From: Amborella trichopoda
Lineage: Eukaryota; Streptophyta; Magnoliopsida; Amborellales; Amborellaceae
Assembly: GCF_000471905.2 (NCBI RefSeq)
Contig: NW_006499912.1
Span: 751,637 to 815,636, forward strand
DNA: 64,000 nt
Direction of reading: 5' to 3'
Both the position numbers and the translations under genes were made by a program. Positions 48,035 to 53,334 of the stretch are shown here, one piece after another; positions within the stretch are counted from its first letter, which is position 1; every line of letters starts with the position of its first letter. The notes beneath the pieces are model-generated. The model was not told the DNA's origin. It made no database searches and saw only the letters and a program-made list of their open reading frames with translations.

Positions 48035-51000
48035 CTAGTCACACCTAGACTCTAAAACTCACACAAAACGGAGAGAAGACGAATGAAATGGCCTTCTACA
48101 AGGTGCACCATTGATCTGGAAGATGAGGTGGTATGTAAGAAGTCCTAGGAATGACCCTAAGCAAATCTTTTTGCTGATTTTGCTGCAGACAATTGACTGT
48201 TTTTGGTGCACTCATGGACTGATGTGCTGGCAACTTTTCAGGGGCCATGGTATGTTGGCCTTTTGTGATTTTGTGACTAGTTTTATGTGTGAAAATTTCA
48301 GTGTACGAAAGTTTTAGACCATGGAGATATGGGGGTTCTATTGGAAGGTGTTCTATCTGGTTTCTGCTGAATCACACCTTGTGTCACCTTGGTCATCTTG
48401 CCACATTCATTTATCCTTTCGTACATGGGACCTATGATACCCTAGAGTTCTGGTTTCTTAAAAAAAATTTCTGTGATTTTCAGAAGAGGAGGGGGTCTTA
48501 TGTAATATTTATTGTCATAAGACAAGTTAATAAGACAGTTAAGAAAAGTACATATTCTACAAAATTAAGTAACATTGGTCGTGCTAGCAGCTCAAGTATA
48601 ATTATCACTGCCAAACCACATCAGGACTTGTAGTTTCTTGAAGTCATTGCAAGTTTCAGCTTTCTGACTCATGGGAAAATTGTCTCACTCGACTTAAGGC
48701 AGGTTTTCATATTGCCATATGAGGTAAATTTATAACAGTTGTTGTAGAAATTCATGCGTGCCATTCATTTTCATTCTATTTGGTGCCTGAAGAACTCACT
48801 ATTTCCCGAACCAAGGATGTTCTTTTGTAGGATTTGTTGTGGGCTTTGTGCAATCTCCTGGGATTGGAGCTTACCTACACGATTAAGTTTTTCTAGCAAG
48901 TTATATTTCACAAGCCTTTTCTTGAAGTTGTCACATCTCTTATTGGGAAAGAAGAAATTGCATCTCAAAGCTGAAACACCCTTACATACACACTTCTTAT
49001 TATCCTTATTGAATATTGAGTGCTTGTGAAGTCTAACACTTGATTGGAACTTGCTTTCAGCTTTGCAAGGAATTGTCAATCATGAACATGATTACTCTAG
49101 TGGAGTTTTTTCGTGCCCTTTTTCTTCTATGTTGTTGAGTTGTTTATGCAAGTCAAATGTTTACTCCAGTAGTTGTTCAAAATATGTCGTTGTTCACTTG
49201 TTGAAATTATGTTGCTCTCACTTATGTATGAAAGCTTGATATTTCCATTTGCAGATTTTGTTCAGGGAGGATGCCACTGTGGATGATCTCATTGATGTAA
49301 TCGAAGGAAACCGTCGATATATGAAGTGCATTTATGTGTATAATAAAATTGATGTCATTGGGATTGATGATGTCGACAGACTTGCCAGGCAACCAAACTC
49401 TGTTGTCATTAGCTGCAATTTAAAGGTAAGTGTCAATTTCCATAATACAGTGAATTTTCGTGCCTGTGAAGAATAGTGAGGTGTGCTACTTAGATTCTTA
49501 CAGAATTGAGTGCCCTTCACATTGCTGGATCTTGAATGTCTGGTTTCTTAATTCTTAATGATGGCATGTTCTTTTTATTTTATTGGTGCAGCTCAACTTA
49601 GATAGGCTGCTAGCAAAAATGTGGGAAGAAATGGGGCTTGTAAGAGTTTATACAAAGCCACAGGGGCAGCAACCTGATTTCTCAGAGCCTATTGTTCTTT
49701 CTTCTGTGGGTTGAATAATTCTTTCAGTTGCCTTTCTATTGCCTTTTTATCTAAAATTGCTGAGTAAACTTAGCACTCATGGACTCTGATAATCTGTTCT
49801 GCATTAACTCTTTTCAGGACAGAGGTGGGTGCTCAGTGGAGGACTTCTGTAATCATATACATAGAAATCTTTTGAAAGATCTGAAGTACGTGCTGGTTTG
49901 GGGCACCAGTGCAAGGCACTACCCCCAACATTGTGGGATTTCACACATGCTGCATGATGAGGATGTGGTTCAGGTTGTGAAGAAAAAGGTAAGCATGTTC
50001 ATTACTTTGTCATAGGCTTTATAATAGCATCAGTTTTCTCTTAGGCTTTGTTATGGCATCAATGATTTTTTGGCTTTATTATGGCATCAAAAAGGTAAGC
50101 ATGTTTGTTACTTGTCAAATGGGGAATTTGACTTTGAATAGTTTTAGGTTGGCATCAATTTACTCTTTTCAATAAACTCTTTTGCGTATGTTCTTTTTCA
50201 CTTTTCTGTAGTTGACGTGCTTTTCTGAAGCTTGGTTAAGCCTATTCACCCAAAAAAAAAAGTTTGGGAAAGCCTGTGATCTGAAGAAATGCTTCCTGTT
50301 AACATGTGATTCGACAGATCAGCCAAATATGCAAGTGCTGTGAGTTGCATGCCACATGATTCTTGCATGTAGCATTGACATAATTTATGATGAATGGACT
50401 TGCAATTGGCGACTGACTTTCTAGTCACAAGACGTTTGTGTTGACTGTAAAATGAAAAAAACGTTCGAGCCTACTGATCATAAACTGGCCATTTTCTGTT
50501 CTGCAGCCTAGGTTATCTAGGAATCTAAGATCACTTGCAAGCTATGTTTTCCCGTGGGAATGCAATTATGATATTTGATTTGAAGCAATGCATATACAAC
50601 GTTACATGGGAATCTACCATCAGATTCAAGGTCACACTTTATTGACCGCTTTTCCGTATGATTGTCCTTCTACTTATGGAAATGCAAAACCGAACACCTA
50701 TTTCTTTTGGTGGAGTTTTCTAACCGGAAATTTTGTTCTACAAAGCTAAAAAAATGTTACTTAAGGTTTTAAGGTTGAACTCAGCTGAACACTTGTGGAA
50801 GCCACTAGCCTGGTTAAATTGTGATTTAGAAGCTTTAAAGCGTTGTCAGAGTTTTAAAATAATTTCAGAGAGACCAGGAAGAATGAAATTAATTAGTAGG
50901 AGAGGATGAGTATATGTTGAATCTCACATGAGAATCGAGAGGTAACAATTCAAAGGCCATTCATGATCTCAAGATTTGTCTATATAAGGAAATTGATACC

Positions 51001-51973
51001 AAGGGCTTGATGATTCTTCTTTAATTCTTGGTATTGAGATGGCCTGGTACTGTAAGGGCATTTCTACACAAAGGAAGCACATTATGGATTTTTCCGAGGA
51101 GATGGAAATGGCTACCTGAAACAGCATCTCAGACGCCCTGATGTAATGGGGGGAAGAACCATTGGGGAACAGTGTATCAGGGTTTACTAGTAAGACATGT
51201 CTAACTGCCATTACCAGGATGGAAATTGCACTTTTCATATGACAAACCAGTTTATACATTCTTCATGTGCGACCCATGGATGTGGTCACCATCATATTAG
51301 GGTACTTGATGTTCTCACCTGGAATTTGAGATTATAGTATACAAATAGGTGTGTACATATTTAAGGCTTGCTTGGCCTTTTTTCTGTATGGTGACCCTTT
51401 AGGACCCTACAATGGAGGTGGTTGATGTATTTTTGTACATTGTAGTAGTAGTTTGATTCTTCTTGCGATGGTTTTATCTGTTGTTTTGAATATACTTAGT
51501 AATATATATACCTCTGTGTGTGTGTTTGGTGATGATGACAGGGGGGAGAGGGGGAGGGATTGAGGGAGGGAGGGGGGTGGTGATGATGAATGTTATGAAA
51601 TATATATACCTGTGTGTGTGTGATGGGATCGAGGGAGGGTTTGCAGGACCAGCAAGCTTGAGCATGTCACTCCCAGGATGGATGTGGCCACAGCTCAAGC
51701 TGGTCTTCCCAATTCTGTTGGTCTAACAGAGTCTTTGTTACTCATAATCAATCCATAATCTTGGTTTACATATAATTCAATCCATTATGGGTGACTATAT
51801 CTGCTGATCGCATAAGTTTTATGATATCAGTTTCTCTTGTGTTTGGATTATCATTTATGATTTGATTCTTTCTGCAGGAGAGGGAAGACGGAGGAAGAGG
51901 TCGATTTAAGTCACACTCGAACACTCCTGCACGAATATCTGACAGAGAGAAGAAAGCCCCTTTGAAAACATGA
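6384..51973 (+). CDS. DRG: Developmentally regulated GTP-binding protein, DRG2-type (gene level, 11 coding exons)
   Basis: An OBG/DRG-family GTPase of the TRAFAC class. Family members are cytoplasmic, associate with DFRP partners and are linked to translation and growth. The spliced product is 399 residues, the usual plant length. Exons: 6384-6453, 10056-10123, 17648-17724, 21132-21312, 23595-23651, 27184-27258, 31133-31252, 49255-49425, 49592-49705, 49818-49988, 51878-51973. All introns are GT-AG and phases match. Motifs: G1 GFPSVGKS (69-76), G3 DLPG (115-118), G4 NKID (246-249), G5 SCN (269-271), and a C-terminal TGS region (about 290-368). The start [20 protein letters not shown] and the internal [10 protein letters not shown] place it in the DRG2 rather than DRG1 subfamily. 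Plant DRG numbering is inconsistent in the literature, so no number is given. No frameshift or lost motif was seen. Confidence 0.96.
6597..6800 (-). mobile_element. RTE-type LINE 3' tail
   Basis: Begins with (ATC)n at about 6606-6624, followed by TAGCTTTATCCCAACTATTT and GCGATCGGCTATAC. This is the inverted version of the tail at 22200-22480, and both include the GGCTGCCCTACCTA / TAGGTAGGGCAGCC segment. Only the non-coding 3' end remains. The trinucleotide repeat is the natural end of RTE elements. Confidence 0.65.
7555..8210 (+). pseudogene. L1 LINE endonuclease fragment (N-terminal half)
   Basis: The frame starting near 7560 reads [19 protein letters not shown], the typical start of plant L1 apurinic-like endonucleases. 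Farther on, at about 8078-8170, [14 protein letters not shown] and GFSEFM match the conserved GGDFN motif region. The frame is broken by stops in between. No reverse transcriptase follows here. The rest of an endonuclease of the same kind appears at about 10690 beyond DRG exon 2. Confidence 0.7.
7640..7830 (+). repeat. Tandem array inside the LINE fragment
   Basis: TTGGTCATTTCTTAAATTAA or its near variant occurs three times (near 7648, 7686 and 7762). The last two copies extend into a shared segment containing CCTTAACCCTAGCCTGAATT. This is a local duplication within the endonuclease relic. Confidence 0.8.
10056..10123 (+). CDS. DRG: DRG coding exon 2
   Basis: Completes E24 and encodes residues 25-46 ([20 protein letters not shown] then PK). 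This is the basic helical N-terminal region that in the family mediates DFRP binding. The acceptor is GGTAG at 10055 and the donor GTACTT at 10124. Confidence 0.95.
10690..10980 (+). pseudogene. L1 LINE relic, endonuclease C-terminal part (left of the copia insertion)
   Basis: Translated with frame changes, the segment shows [25 protein letters not shown] and FRFELM in the order seen in the C-terminal third of plant L1 endonucleases (SRIDRF, DW, PVSDHCP, FRFENMW). The copia element follows immediately. The LINE resumes at 15771 with the linker and reverse transcriptase, so the two blocks are one LINE split by the insertion. Confidence 0.65.
10981..11065 (+). repeat. 5' LTR of the copia element, internally deleted
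   Basis: Only about 85 bases remain against 214 in the 3' LTR. AGTTTACATGGGCAAACATG matches the LTR start region, and CCCTTCTTTATCATTGAATT then TTTCA matches its end. The central part, present at about 15600-15725 in the 3' copy, is absent. The left boundary is approximate. Confidence 0.75.
11066..11079 (+). other. Copia primer-binding site
   Basis: TGGTATCTAAGCTC directly follows the LTR end. The family consensus, complementary to initiator methionine tRNA, is TGGTATCAGAGC, so two positions differ. Confidence 0.7.
11720..12690 (+). pseudogene. Copia gag relic
   Basis: Frame-broken gag. Segments such as [12 protein letters not shown] (about 12036-12071) and [18 protein letters not shown] (12225-12278) match the UBN2-type gag fold. 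A CCHC zinc knuckle lies at 12599-12640, reading [14 protein letters not shown]. The second cysteine is replaced by tryptophan, so the knuckle could not bind zinc normally. About 650 bases of leader precede gag. Confidence 0.8.
12715..12860 (+). pseudogene. Copia protease relic
   Basis: The sequence at 12746-12757 reads DTRA where copia aspartic proteases have DTGA or DSGA, followed by ADHF in place of TDHM. The catalytic Asp is kept but the adjacent glycine is lost. Stops follow shortly. Confidence 0.65.
13195..13250 (+). pseudogene. Copia pre-integrase zinc region
   Basis: [13 protein letters not shown] at about 13209-13247 corresponds to the LWHxRLGH motif of the GAG-pre-integrase domain. 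The D,D-35-E catalytic core, which needs about 600 bases, is not found. The following 380 bases are unrelated GA-rich sequence. Confidence 0.7.
13260..13640. other. GA-rich segment replacing the integrase core
   Basis: Purine-rich sequence with AGAGAGAG runs (about 13459-13499) between the pre-integrase motif and the linker leading to reverse transcriptase. No copia domain is recognisable. It probably reflects a deletion with filler or a small insertion. Confidence 0.5.
13640..14760 (+). pseudogene. Copia linker and reverse transcriptase relic
   Basis: The linker (13640-13980) is open for 116 codons and includes [11 protein letters not shown]. The polymerase then follows in several frames: [12 protein letters not shown] near 14080, [20 protein letters not shown] near 14280, [11 protein letters not shown] near 14368, the catalytic YVDD at 14625-14636 and [16 protein letters not shown] near 14706. 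This is the standard copia RVT_2 order. It is broken by multiple stops, including TGA/TAA near 14147. Confidence 0.9.
15020..15535 (+). pseudogene. Copia RNase H relic
   Basis: [14 protein letters not shown] (about 15098-15139) and [20 protein letters not shown] (about 15209-15268, next frame) match the copia RNase H motifs SDADWAGD and ARSSAEAEY. The C-terminal end [12 protein letters not shown] lies near 15469-15504. One frameshift separates the two halves. Confidence 0.85.
15541..15556 (+). other. Copia polypurine tract
   Basis: AGGGATAGAGGGGGCA lies immediately before the 3' LTR start TGTTAATG, the expected position for the plus-strand primer. Confidence 0.75.
15557..15770 (+). repeat. 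3' LTR of the copia element
   Basis: A 214-bp LTR starting TGTTAATG and ending GTTTCA. It shares its beginning and end with the shortened copy at 10981-11065 and contains A+T-rich sequence (ATTTATATAAATATAAGG) that could serve as the promoter core. Confidence 0.85.
15771..16770 (+). pseudogene. L1 LINE relic, reverse transcriptase (right of the copia insertion)
   Basis: Carries [14 protein letters not shown] (about 15938-15979), [12 protein letters not shown] and [10 protein letters not shown] (about 16198-16263), a [20 protein letters not shown] region (about 16638) and LRQGIHYL near 16742, where family members have LRQGDPLSP. The order matches an L1-type reverse transcriptase up to its middle. 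The relic is interrupted near 16770 by a reversed poly(A) LINE tail. Stops occur throughout. Confidence 0.8.
16771..16935 (-). mobile_element. Reversed L1 LINE 3' tail
   Basis: A T-rich run (16771-16788) is followed by ATAGAAGTCGTTGACTTTATT. The same arrangement, poly(T) then ATAATGTTRACTTT, marks the 3' ends of the LINEs at 33930, 36021 and 57740. This is a heavily 5'-truncated insertion on the minus strand. Its far boundary is approximate. Confidence 0.55.
17648..17724 (+). CDS. DRG: DRG coding exon 3
   Basis: Encodes residues 47-71 plus two bases of S72, ending in GFP, the first part of the P-loop. The acceptor is ACAG at 17647 and the donor GTACGT at 17725. The P-loop is split between exons 3 and 4. 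Confidence 0.96.
18440..18550 (+). repeat. Tandem duplication, about 58 bp
   Basis: AAAAGCTACAATGRAAC followed by TTTCCAAAATSAGTRATCTATAA occurs twice in a row, with a few substitutions. Confidence 0.8.
19020..19575 (+). pseudogene. RTE-type LINE, 3' end of reverse transcriptase ORF
   Basis: The C-terminal end of an RTE-clade ORF. Upstream, in broken frames, are [23 protein letters not shown] and [11 protein letters not shown] continuous frame from 19285 then gives [39 protein letters not shown] and [14 protein letters not shown]. It ends in the (GAT)n repeat at about 19555-19570 that is characteristic of RTE termini. A second copy lies at 26290-26855. It is 5'-truncated and non-functional. 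Confidence 0.85.
20465..20575 (+). repeat. Tandem duplication, 59-bp unit
   Basis: GGGGTTC starts at 20471 and again at 20530, each followed by an almost identical segment including AATCTCATGATCTGATTCTG. Confidence 0.85.
21132..21312 (+). CDS. DRG: DRG coding exon 4
   Basis: Completes S72 and encodes residues 73-132. It holds VGKST of the P-loop, the switch I region EFTTLT (93-98), the G3 motif DLPG (115-118) and the glycine-rich [12 protein letters not shown] typical of DRG proteins. The donor is GTAAAA at 21313. Confidence 0.97.
21313..23594 (+). other. DRG intron 4 (2.3 kb)
   Basis: A GT-AG intron with an RTE-LINE tail and a 34-bp triplication at about 22.2-22.5 kb. The remainder has no recognised content. 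Confidence 0.85.
22200..22485 (+). mobile_element. RTE-type LINE 3' tail with a 34-bp triplication
   Basis: Contains three successive 34-bp units starting GTCCCAAGCCC at 22225, 22259 and 22293. The sequence TAGGTAGGGCAGCCAATAAA follows, then CGTATAACCGACCCCAAATA, and the element ends in (GAT)n at about 22464-22482. This is the inverted counterpart of 6597-6800. It is non-coding. Confidence 0.7.
23595..23651 (+). CDS. DRG: DRG coding exon 5
   Basis: Encodes residues 133-151, [19 protein letters not shown], a conserved strand-helix-strand of the G domain. The acceptor is ATCAG and the donor GTAAGT. Confidence 0.97.
25769..25871 (+). pseudogene. rrn4.5: Plastid 4.5S rRNA pseudogene (in NUPT)
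   Basis: AAGGTCACGGCGAGACGA and GTCAAGTGGAAGTGCAGTGA through GCTGAGGCATCCTAACAGA match plastid 4.5S rRNA. Several substitutions are present, for example AACCATTTATCAT where plastids have AGCCGTTTATCAT. It is a nuclear copy, not expressed as rRNA. Confidence 0.85.
26103..26225 (+). pseudogene. rrn5: Plastid 5S rRNA pseudogene (in NUPT)
   Basis: TAGGCGTAGAGGAACCACAC and CAATCCATCCCGAACTTGGT are identical to plastid 5S rRNA. The distal part is decayed: TTTACTGCAGTGACGATATT replaces the plastid CTCTACTGCGGTGACGATAC type, and there is a run of eight Gs at about 26187-26194. Confidence 0.9.
26290..26855 (+). pseudogene. RTE-type LINE, 3' end of reverse transcriptase ORF (second copy)
   Basis: Same family as 19020-19575. 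The frame from 26471 reads [53 protein letters not shown] and [16 protein letters not shown]. The 3' repeat is reduced to TTGACATTGATAATGAT. A 126-codon open stretch survives, but it is only the C-terminus of the polyprotein. It starts about 35 bases after the plastid-derived segment. Confidence 0.85.
27184..27258 (+). CDS. DRG: DRG coding exon 6
   Basis: Encodes residues 152-176: [21 protein letters not shown] and RPPQ. The acceptor is CATAG and the donor GTATGA. In frame on both sides. Confidence 0.96.
27547..28315 (+). repeat. Tandem duplication, about 406-bp unit, two diverged copies
   Basis: The same landmarks recur in order about 406 bases apart, including GATCATCTTG (27555, 27961), AGTTATTTAGGTTTTG (27617, 28021) and TTGCTGGACTGGCAAGCA (27750, 28133). 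Substitutions and indels show the event is old. Confidence 0.85.
28640..28760 (-). mobile_element. RTE-type LINE tail, reversed
   Basis: ATCATCATCATCATCAGAGC, then TATTTTGGTCGGCTACATGA and a remnant of the coding end. Same tail type as at 6597 and 22480, minus strand. Confidence 0.65.
29030..29075 (-). mobile_element. RTE-type LINE tail, very short, reversed
   Basis: ATCATCATAGCCTTTTCCCA followed by ATTATTTGGGGTCGGCT matches the terminal 45 bases of the other RTE tails in the window. Confidence 0.6.
31133..31252 (+). CDS. DRG: DRG coding exon 7
   Basis: Encodes residues 177-216, [15 protein letters not shown] through YKIHNAE, the insertion characteristic of DRG GTPases between G3 and G4. 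The acceptor is TTTGCAG and the donor GTATCT, followed by a (TC)n and C-rich run that forms an unusual donor context. Confidence 0.96.
31809..32040. mobile_element. MITE, Mutator-like, copy 2 of 3
   Basis: A 232-bp element flanked by a perfect 9-bp target duplication, TTTCTTGAA at 31800-31808 and 32041-32049. The left end GAAAATGTATACAATGAAACC aligns without gaps to the inverted right end, which reads ACAATTGTATACTATAAGAC. Both arms continue into CATTTA and TACAAGG. Non-coding. Confidence 0.9.
32478..32592 (+). repeat. Tandem duplication, about 55 bp
   Basis: GCTAAACCTGTTTRTGTGGA followed by GTCTGGYGGTGAACCTTTGA occurs twice in a row, with three substitutions. Confidence 0.85.
32870..33650 (+). 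repeat. Satellite-like diverged long repeats
   Basis: Blocks beginning ATCAAGATGAAATTTTGTGG recur at about 33143 and 33472 (329 apart), each followed by AAGTGTCTCAAGAGCC, ATATGGGGGGTCA and GCAGCTTGCAAAATTGCC. A related block, GAGCCAAAATAGG followed by TAGCAACCTTCAATCAAGAT, occurs near 32915 and 33356. It looks like two to three copies of a complex repeat, probably derived from a larger retroelement. No coding frame was seen. Confidence 0.7.
33930..34930 (-). pseudogene. Large L1 LINE, segment 4 (3' end: zinc region, RNase H, poly(A))
   Basis: The 3' terminus of the minus-strand LINE. A 12-base poly(T) at 33930-33941 is the poly(A) tail. RNase H-like (RVT_3) motifs lie at 34129-34485: [24 protein letters not shown] in slightly altered form ([14 protein letters not shown]) and [11 protein letters not shown]. 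The C-terminal half of the zinc-binding RT-associated domain, [14 protein letters not shown] and [12 protein letters not shown], lies at 34667-34926. It abuts the target duplication ACTCAA (34925-34930), and the same reading continues at 38446. Confidence 0.85.
34950..35290 (+). repeat. GGAATC-rich diverged tandem repeat
   Basis: GGAATC or GATTCC occurs more than a dozen times. A longer unit, GATCYRATAAAATAGGAATC through CAATAAATTTGGAATCGAG or a near variant, recurs with about 133-base spacing (near 35070 and 35205). A similar GAATC-rich tract lies at the other end of the insertion (about 38210-38420). Confidence 0.7.
35360..35530 (+). repeat. Tandem duplication, about 82 bp
   Basis: ATTTTGGACTCCATATA followed by GAGTAYGATT and CCAATATTATTC occurs twice (near 35373 and 35455), just upstream of the primer-binding-site-like sequence. 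Confidence 0.75.
35714..35980 (+). repeat. Diverged duplication, about 178-bp spacing
   Basis: GATGTGGACYTCRAGCTC and TTGAAAAACCCTTTCRACATC occur in the same order at about 35722-35792 and 35900-35970. Confidence 0.75.
36022..37983 (-). mobile_element. 5'-truncated L1 LINE with intact target duplication
   Basis: A minus-strand LINE of about 1.96 kb, flanked by the exact 16-bp sequence ACCAACAAAATACATT (36007-36022 and 37984-37999; the final T merges with the tail). The tail is an 11-base poly(T) at 36021-36031. From the truncated 5' end it carries the end of the reverse transcriptase ([18 protein letters not shown], about 37870-37960), a zinc-binding region and RNase H ([20 protein letters not shown] at about 36540-36610; [11 protein letters not shown] near 36240). 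It is broken by stops. It lies inside the unclassified insertion, so it is the younger of the two. Confidence 0.93.
38446..40017 (-). pseudogene. Large L1 LINE, segment 3 (reverse transcriptase C-terminal half, zinc region)
   Basis: Minus strand. [20 protein letters not shown] and [12 protein letters not shown] at 39765-40017, the catalytic YVDD at 39655-39666, [10 protein letters not shown] and [20 protein letters not shown] down to 39313, then the thumb and zinc-binding region ([15 protein letters not shown] near 38450-38500). At least one frameshift lies between the 39765 and 39744 frames. The upstream sequence continues at 42212 past an insertion, and the downstream sequence at 34930. Confidence 0.9.
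40018..42211 (-). mobile_element. LTR-like insertion in the LINE reverse transcriptase
   Basis: A 2194-bp insertion. On the minus strand it starts TGGCCAAAACCC and is flanked by 5-bp near-duplicates TTCCC (42212-42216) and TTCCA (40013-40017). Removing it restores the reverse transcriptase frame. Its first about 650 bases are homologous, in opposite orientation, to 63397-64000, including a shared frame beginning [10 protein letters not shown]. The far end (CCTTGAG) lacks the canonical CA. A solo or truncated LTR is the best interpretation. No polymerase domain is present. Confidence 0.7.
41742..41879 (+). repeat. 69-bp tandem duplication inside the LTR-like element
   Basis: GGGGGCTCTCTCTATGCACA starts at 41742 and 41811, each followed by TGTTCCTCTATA and GCTTCCTAATAAT. 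The homologous element at the right edge of the window has only one copy. Confidence 0.85.
42212..43805 (-). pseudogene. Large L1 LINE, segment 2 (endonuclease and N-terminal reverse transcriptase)
   Basis: On the minus strand the endonuclease region (about 43640-43000) shows [17 protein letters not shown] and [19 protein letters not shown], with stops. The frame 42969-42517 holds [20 protein letters not shown], the start of the reverse transcriptase, where the family usually has KAPGPDG. The next frame, down to 42236, includes LITLFPK and [15 protein letters not shown]. The hAT-like element sits on its left-hand end in LINE coordinates, at 43806. Confidence 0.85.
43806..44789. mobile_element. 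hAT-like non-autonomous element
   Basis: A 984-bp element starting CATTGTTATAAATGGCG; its inverted end reads CAATAATAAAAAATTCG. It is flanked by 8-bp duplications GTACGCGC (43798-43805) and GTATGCAC (44790-44797). They differ at two positions, each a CpG transition. Subterminal regions are packed with CGCCTAGGC motifs in both orientations, common in plant hAT MITEs. The centre is A+T-rich with (TG)n at 44580-44599 and G/C homopolymers. There is no transposase. Confidence 0.88.
44798..47345 (-). pseudogene. Large L1 LINE, segment 1 (ORF1 with proline-rich linker)
   Basis: The minus-strand ORF1 region is very rich in proline and serine (CT-rich codons), giving the G-rich + strand. Only part of the upstream section (46.3-47.0 kb) resembles a folded domain, including [10 protein letters not shown] at about 46490-46520, possibly the DUF4283-type RNA-binding region. 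Frames change repeatedly. The LINE 5' end is near 47345 but not fixed, and no target duplication matching the 33.93-kb tail was found. Net LINE length after removing insertions is about 6.7 kb, near full length. Confidence 0.6.
47346..49254. other. Rest of DRG intron 7
   Basis: No recognised coding or RNA gene. A (GA)n microsatellite lies at 47999-48031. The 102- and 114-codon open frames at 48771-49079 (minus) and 48289-48633 (plus) have no recognisable domain. The stretch 47.5-48.1 kb could be LTR-derived, but I cannot show it. Confidence 0.4.
49255..49425 (+). CDS. DRG: DRG coding exon 8
   Basis: Encodes residues 217-273, including [19 protein letters not shown], the guanine-specificity motif NKID (246-249) and ISCN (G5). 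The acceptor is TTTGCAG and the donor GTAAGT. It follows an 18-kb intron. Confidence 0.97.
49592..49705 (+). CDS. DRG: DRG coding exon 9
   Basis: Encodes residues 274-311: [20 protein letters not shown], then [18 protein letters not shown]. This is the end of the G domain and the start of the TGS domain. The donor is GTGGGT. The intron before it is only 166 bases. Confidence 0.97.
49818..49988 (+). CDS. DRG: DRG coding exon 10
   Basis: Encodes residues 312-368, the TGS core: [37 protein letters not shown] and [20 protein letters not shown] has a tyrosine where related proteins I know have asparagine. The preceding intron is 112 bases. Confidence 0.97.
49989..51877 (+). other. DRG intron 10 (1.9 kb)
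   Basis: A GT-AG intron with (TG)n and G-rich simple repeats near 51510-51620. A segment including ATATATATACCT and GTGTGTGTG occurs twice around 51503 and 51601. No gene. Confidence 0.8.
51878..51973 (+). CDS. DRG: DRG coding exon 11 with stop
   Basis: Encodes residues 369-399, [20 protein letters not shown] then [11 protein letters not shown], and the TGA at 51971-51973. This basic tail is conserved in plant DRG2-type proteins. Confidence 0.97.
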   Translation, partial: EREDGGRGRFKSHSNTPARISDREKKAPLKT

Positions 51974-52200
51974 AGAATATATTCTGAACATCTCTCATAT
52001 AAATTCACAGCCTTGGTTTTTGGGGGTCTCACCAGTCTTATCACATTGATATCTATAGCCTGAAATGATCTCATTTGTATGTGTAGCATGTTTTATGCTT
52101 ATCCGTGTCTCAGTTAGAAATCTAGTATTCTAGTGTTTATTTTTTTTCTTGTTTAGTTCAAAATATAACATATTAATAAATAATTCATGGGCAACTCAGT
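51974..52200 (+). terminator. DRG 3' UTR and candidate poly(A) signal
   Basis: The sequence after the stop is A+T-rich with a T-rich run (52140-52148) and AATAAA at 52175-52180. The cleavage site cannot be fixed without transcripts. Confidence 0.45.
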
Positions 52201-53115
52201 TGTTCTTATTTAGACATACTGCATTCATTTCACAAGCTGTCATTCTGAAAATTTTGGGAGAGAATATGAGGAGACTTCTGAATGGAAAAGACCAATGAAT
52301 TGAAGTCGGGAAATCGCAGTTACTCAGAATGTTTTAGGATCGCTATTGGATCTTGACAAGAGGAAAGAAGCAAATATTGTTTGAAGTAATGGAGAGTTGT
52401 GATGCTTATTGAATGATTAGCAGGCAGCCCCATGCAATGCAAGGGCATGAGACTAGGGTAAGGGAGAATACTTGGAGAGTTTTTTGGGGTAGAAATAATA
52501 GTAAAGTTTGAATGAGAAACTACTTTTGGAGTCCTTATTTTGGAGTAGAAATAATAGTAGGTTTGTTGGAAGAGTACATTCATATGCCTTCGATTTTTTA
52601 GAAGAAAAAGGAAGAGCGAACGGGTTAATTTTCTCATTTAGTGCTCTCAGTACATTGTTATCAAGAAAATTCTAGACATTCAAATTACATCATTTAACAA
52701 TGGAAACCCTTAAATAACTTATGGGCACTAACGCATTTCTTTATTCTAACAAATCCTCGTTCCTGAGGGTGGGATGAAATTTATAAACGATCATTCAAAT
52801 TTGAAATCTGATGTGGAACTGAAACCTTTAAATATGGGTAATCAGTAACACAACCTTCTCAACTCACCTTTTAATATATAAACTTAAACGGACCATATGA
52901 AAACTTAGTTATCCACCTTACTAGCTTTAACTTGCATATCCATTATTAATTTCTTCCAAATTGCTCCTCACTATTGTTACTTTAGAGCAATTTTTAGGTG
53001 AATAAGACATTTTTTTGTTAATTCAAATGGCTAAATTTGCTTTCAGATCAGATACATGTTATTTTAAAGAAAGATTTTTATGGGATGCCTTAAATGTTGT
53101 GATAAATTCATTGAT
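52201..53115. other. Intergenic DNA, no gene seen
   Basis: A+T-rich sequence. A partly duplicated segment around 52490-52560 (TTGGAGT and GTAGAAATAATAGTA occur twice) is the only structure noted. The 105-codon minus frame at 52320-52637 has no recognisable domain. Confidence 0.4.
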
Positions 53116-53124
53116 ATAAAATAT

Positions 53125-53334
53125 GGGAAAGTGTAGAATGAGACCATTTATCTTTAATACAAGGTGGTCACAATAATCTTGACCATTGGATGTGAATTGG
53201 TTGGTTGCAATTATTTAATTGATCAAGCTTAAACTTCAAAGAAATTTTCTCAAACTTCGTGATACATCCAAGCTATCAAATTTCACATCAGTTAGTTGTA
53301 TTAAAGGTAAATGGTCTTATTTGTATGCAATCTA
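53125..53334. mobile_element. MITE, Mutator-like, copy 3 of 3
   Basis: A 210-bp element with a perfect 9-bp target duplication, ATAAAATAT at 53116-53124 and 53335-53343. Left end GGGAAAGTGTAGAATGAGAC; inverted right end TAGATTGCATACAAATAAGA. The internal sequence shares TCTTGACCATTGGATGTGAA and CAAGCTATCAAATTTCACAT with copy 1, so those two are close relatives. Confidence 0.92.

Larger units (their letters stand above)
31253..49254 (+). other. DRG intron 7 (18.0 kb)
   Basis: A GT-AG intron and the main transposon sink of the window: a MITE, a satellite-like array, a nested minus-strand LINE complex (33.93-47.34 kb) and the 47.35-49.25 kb sequence. The last has a (GA)n tract at 47999-48031 but no recognised gene. 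Confidence 0.85.
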
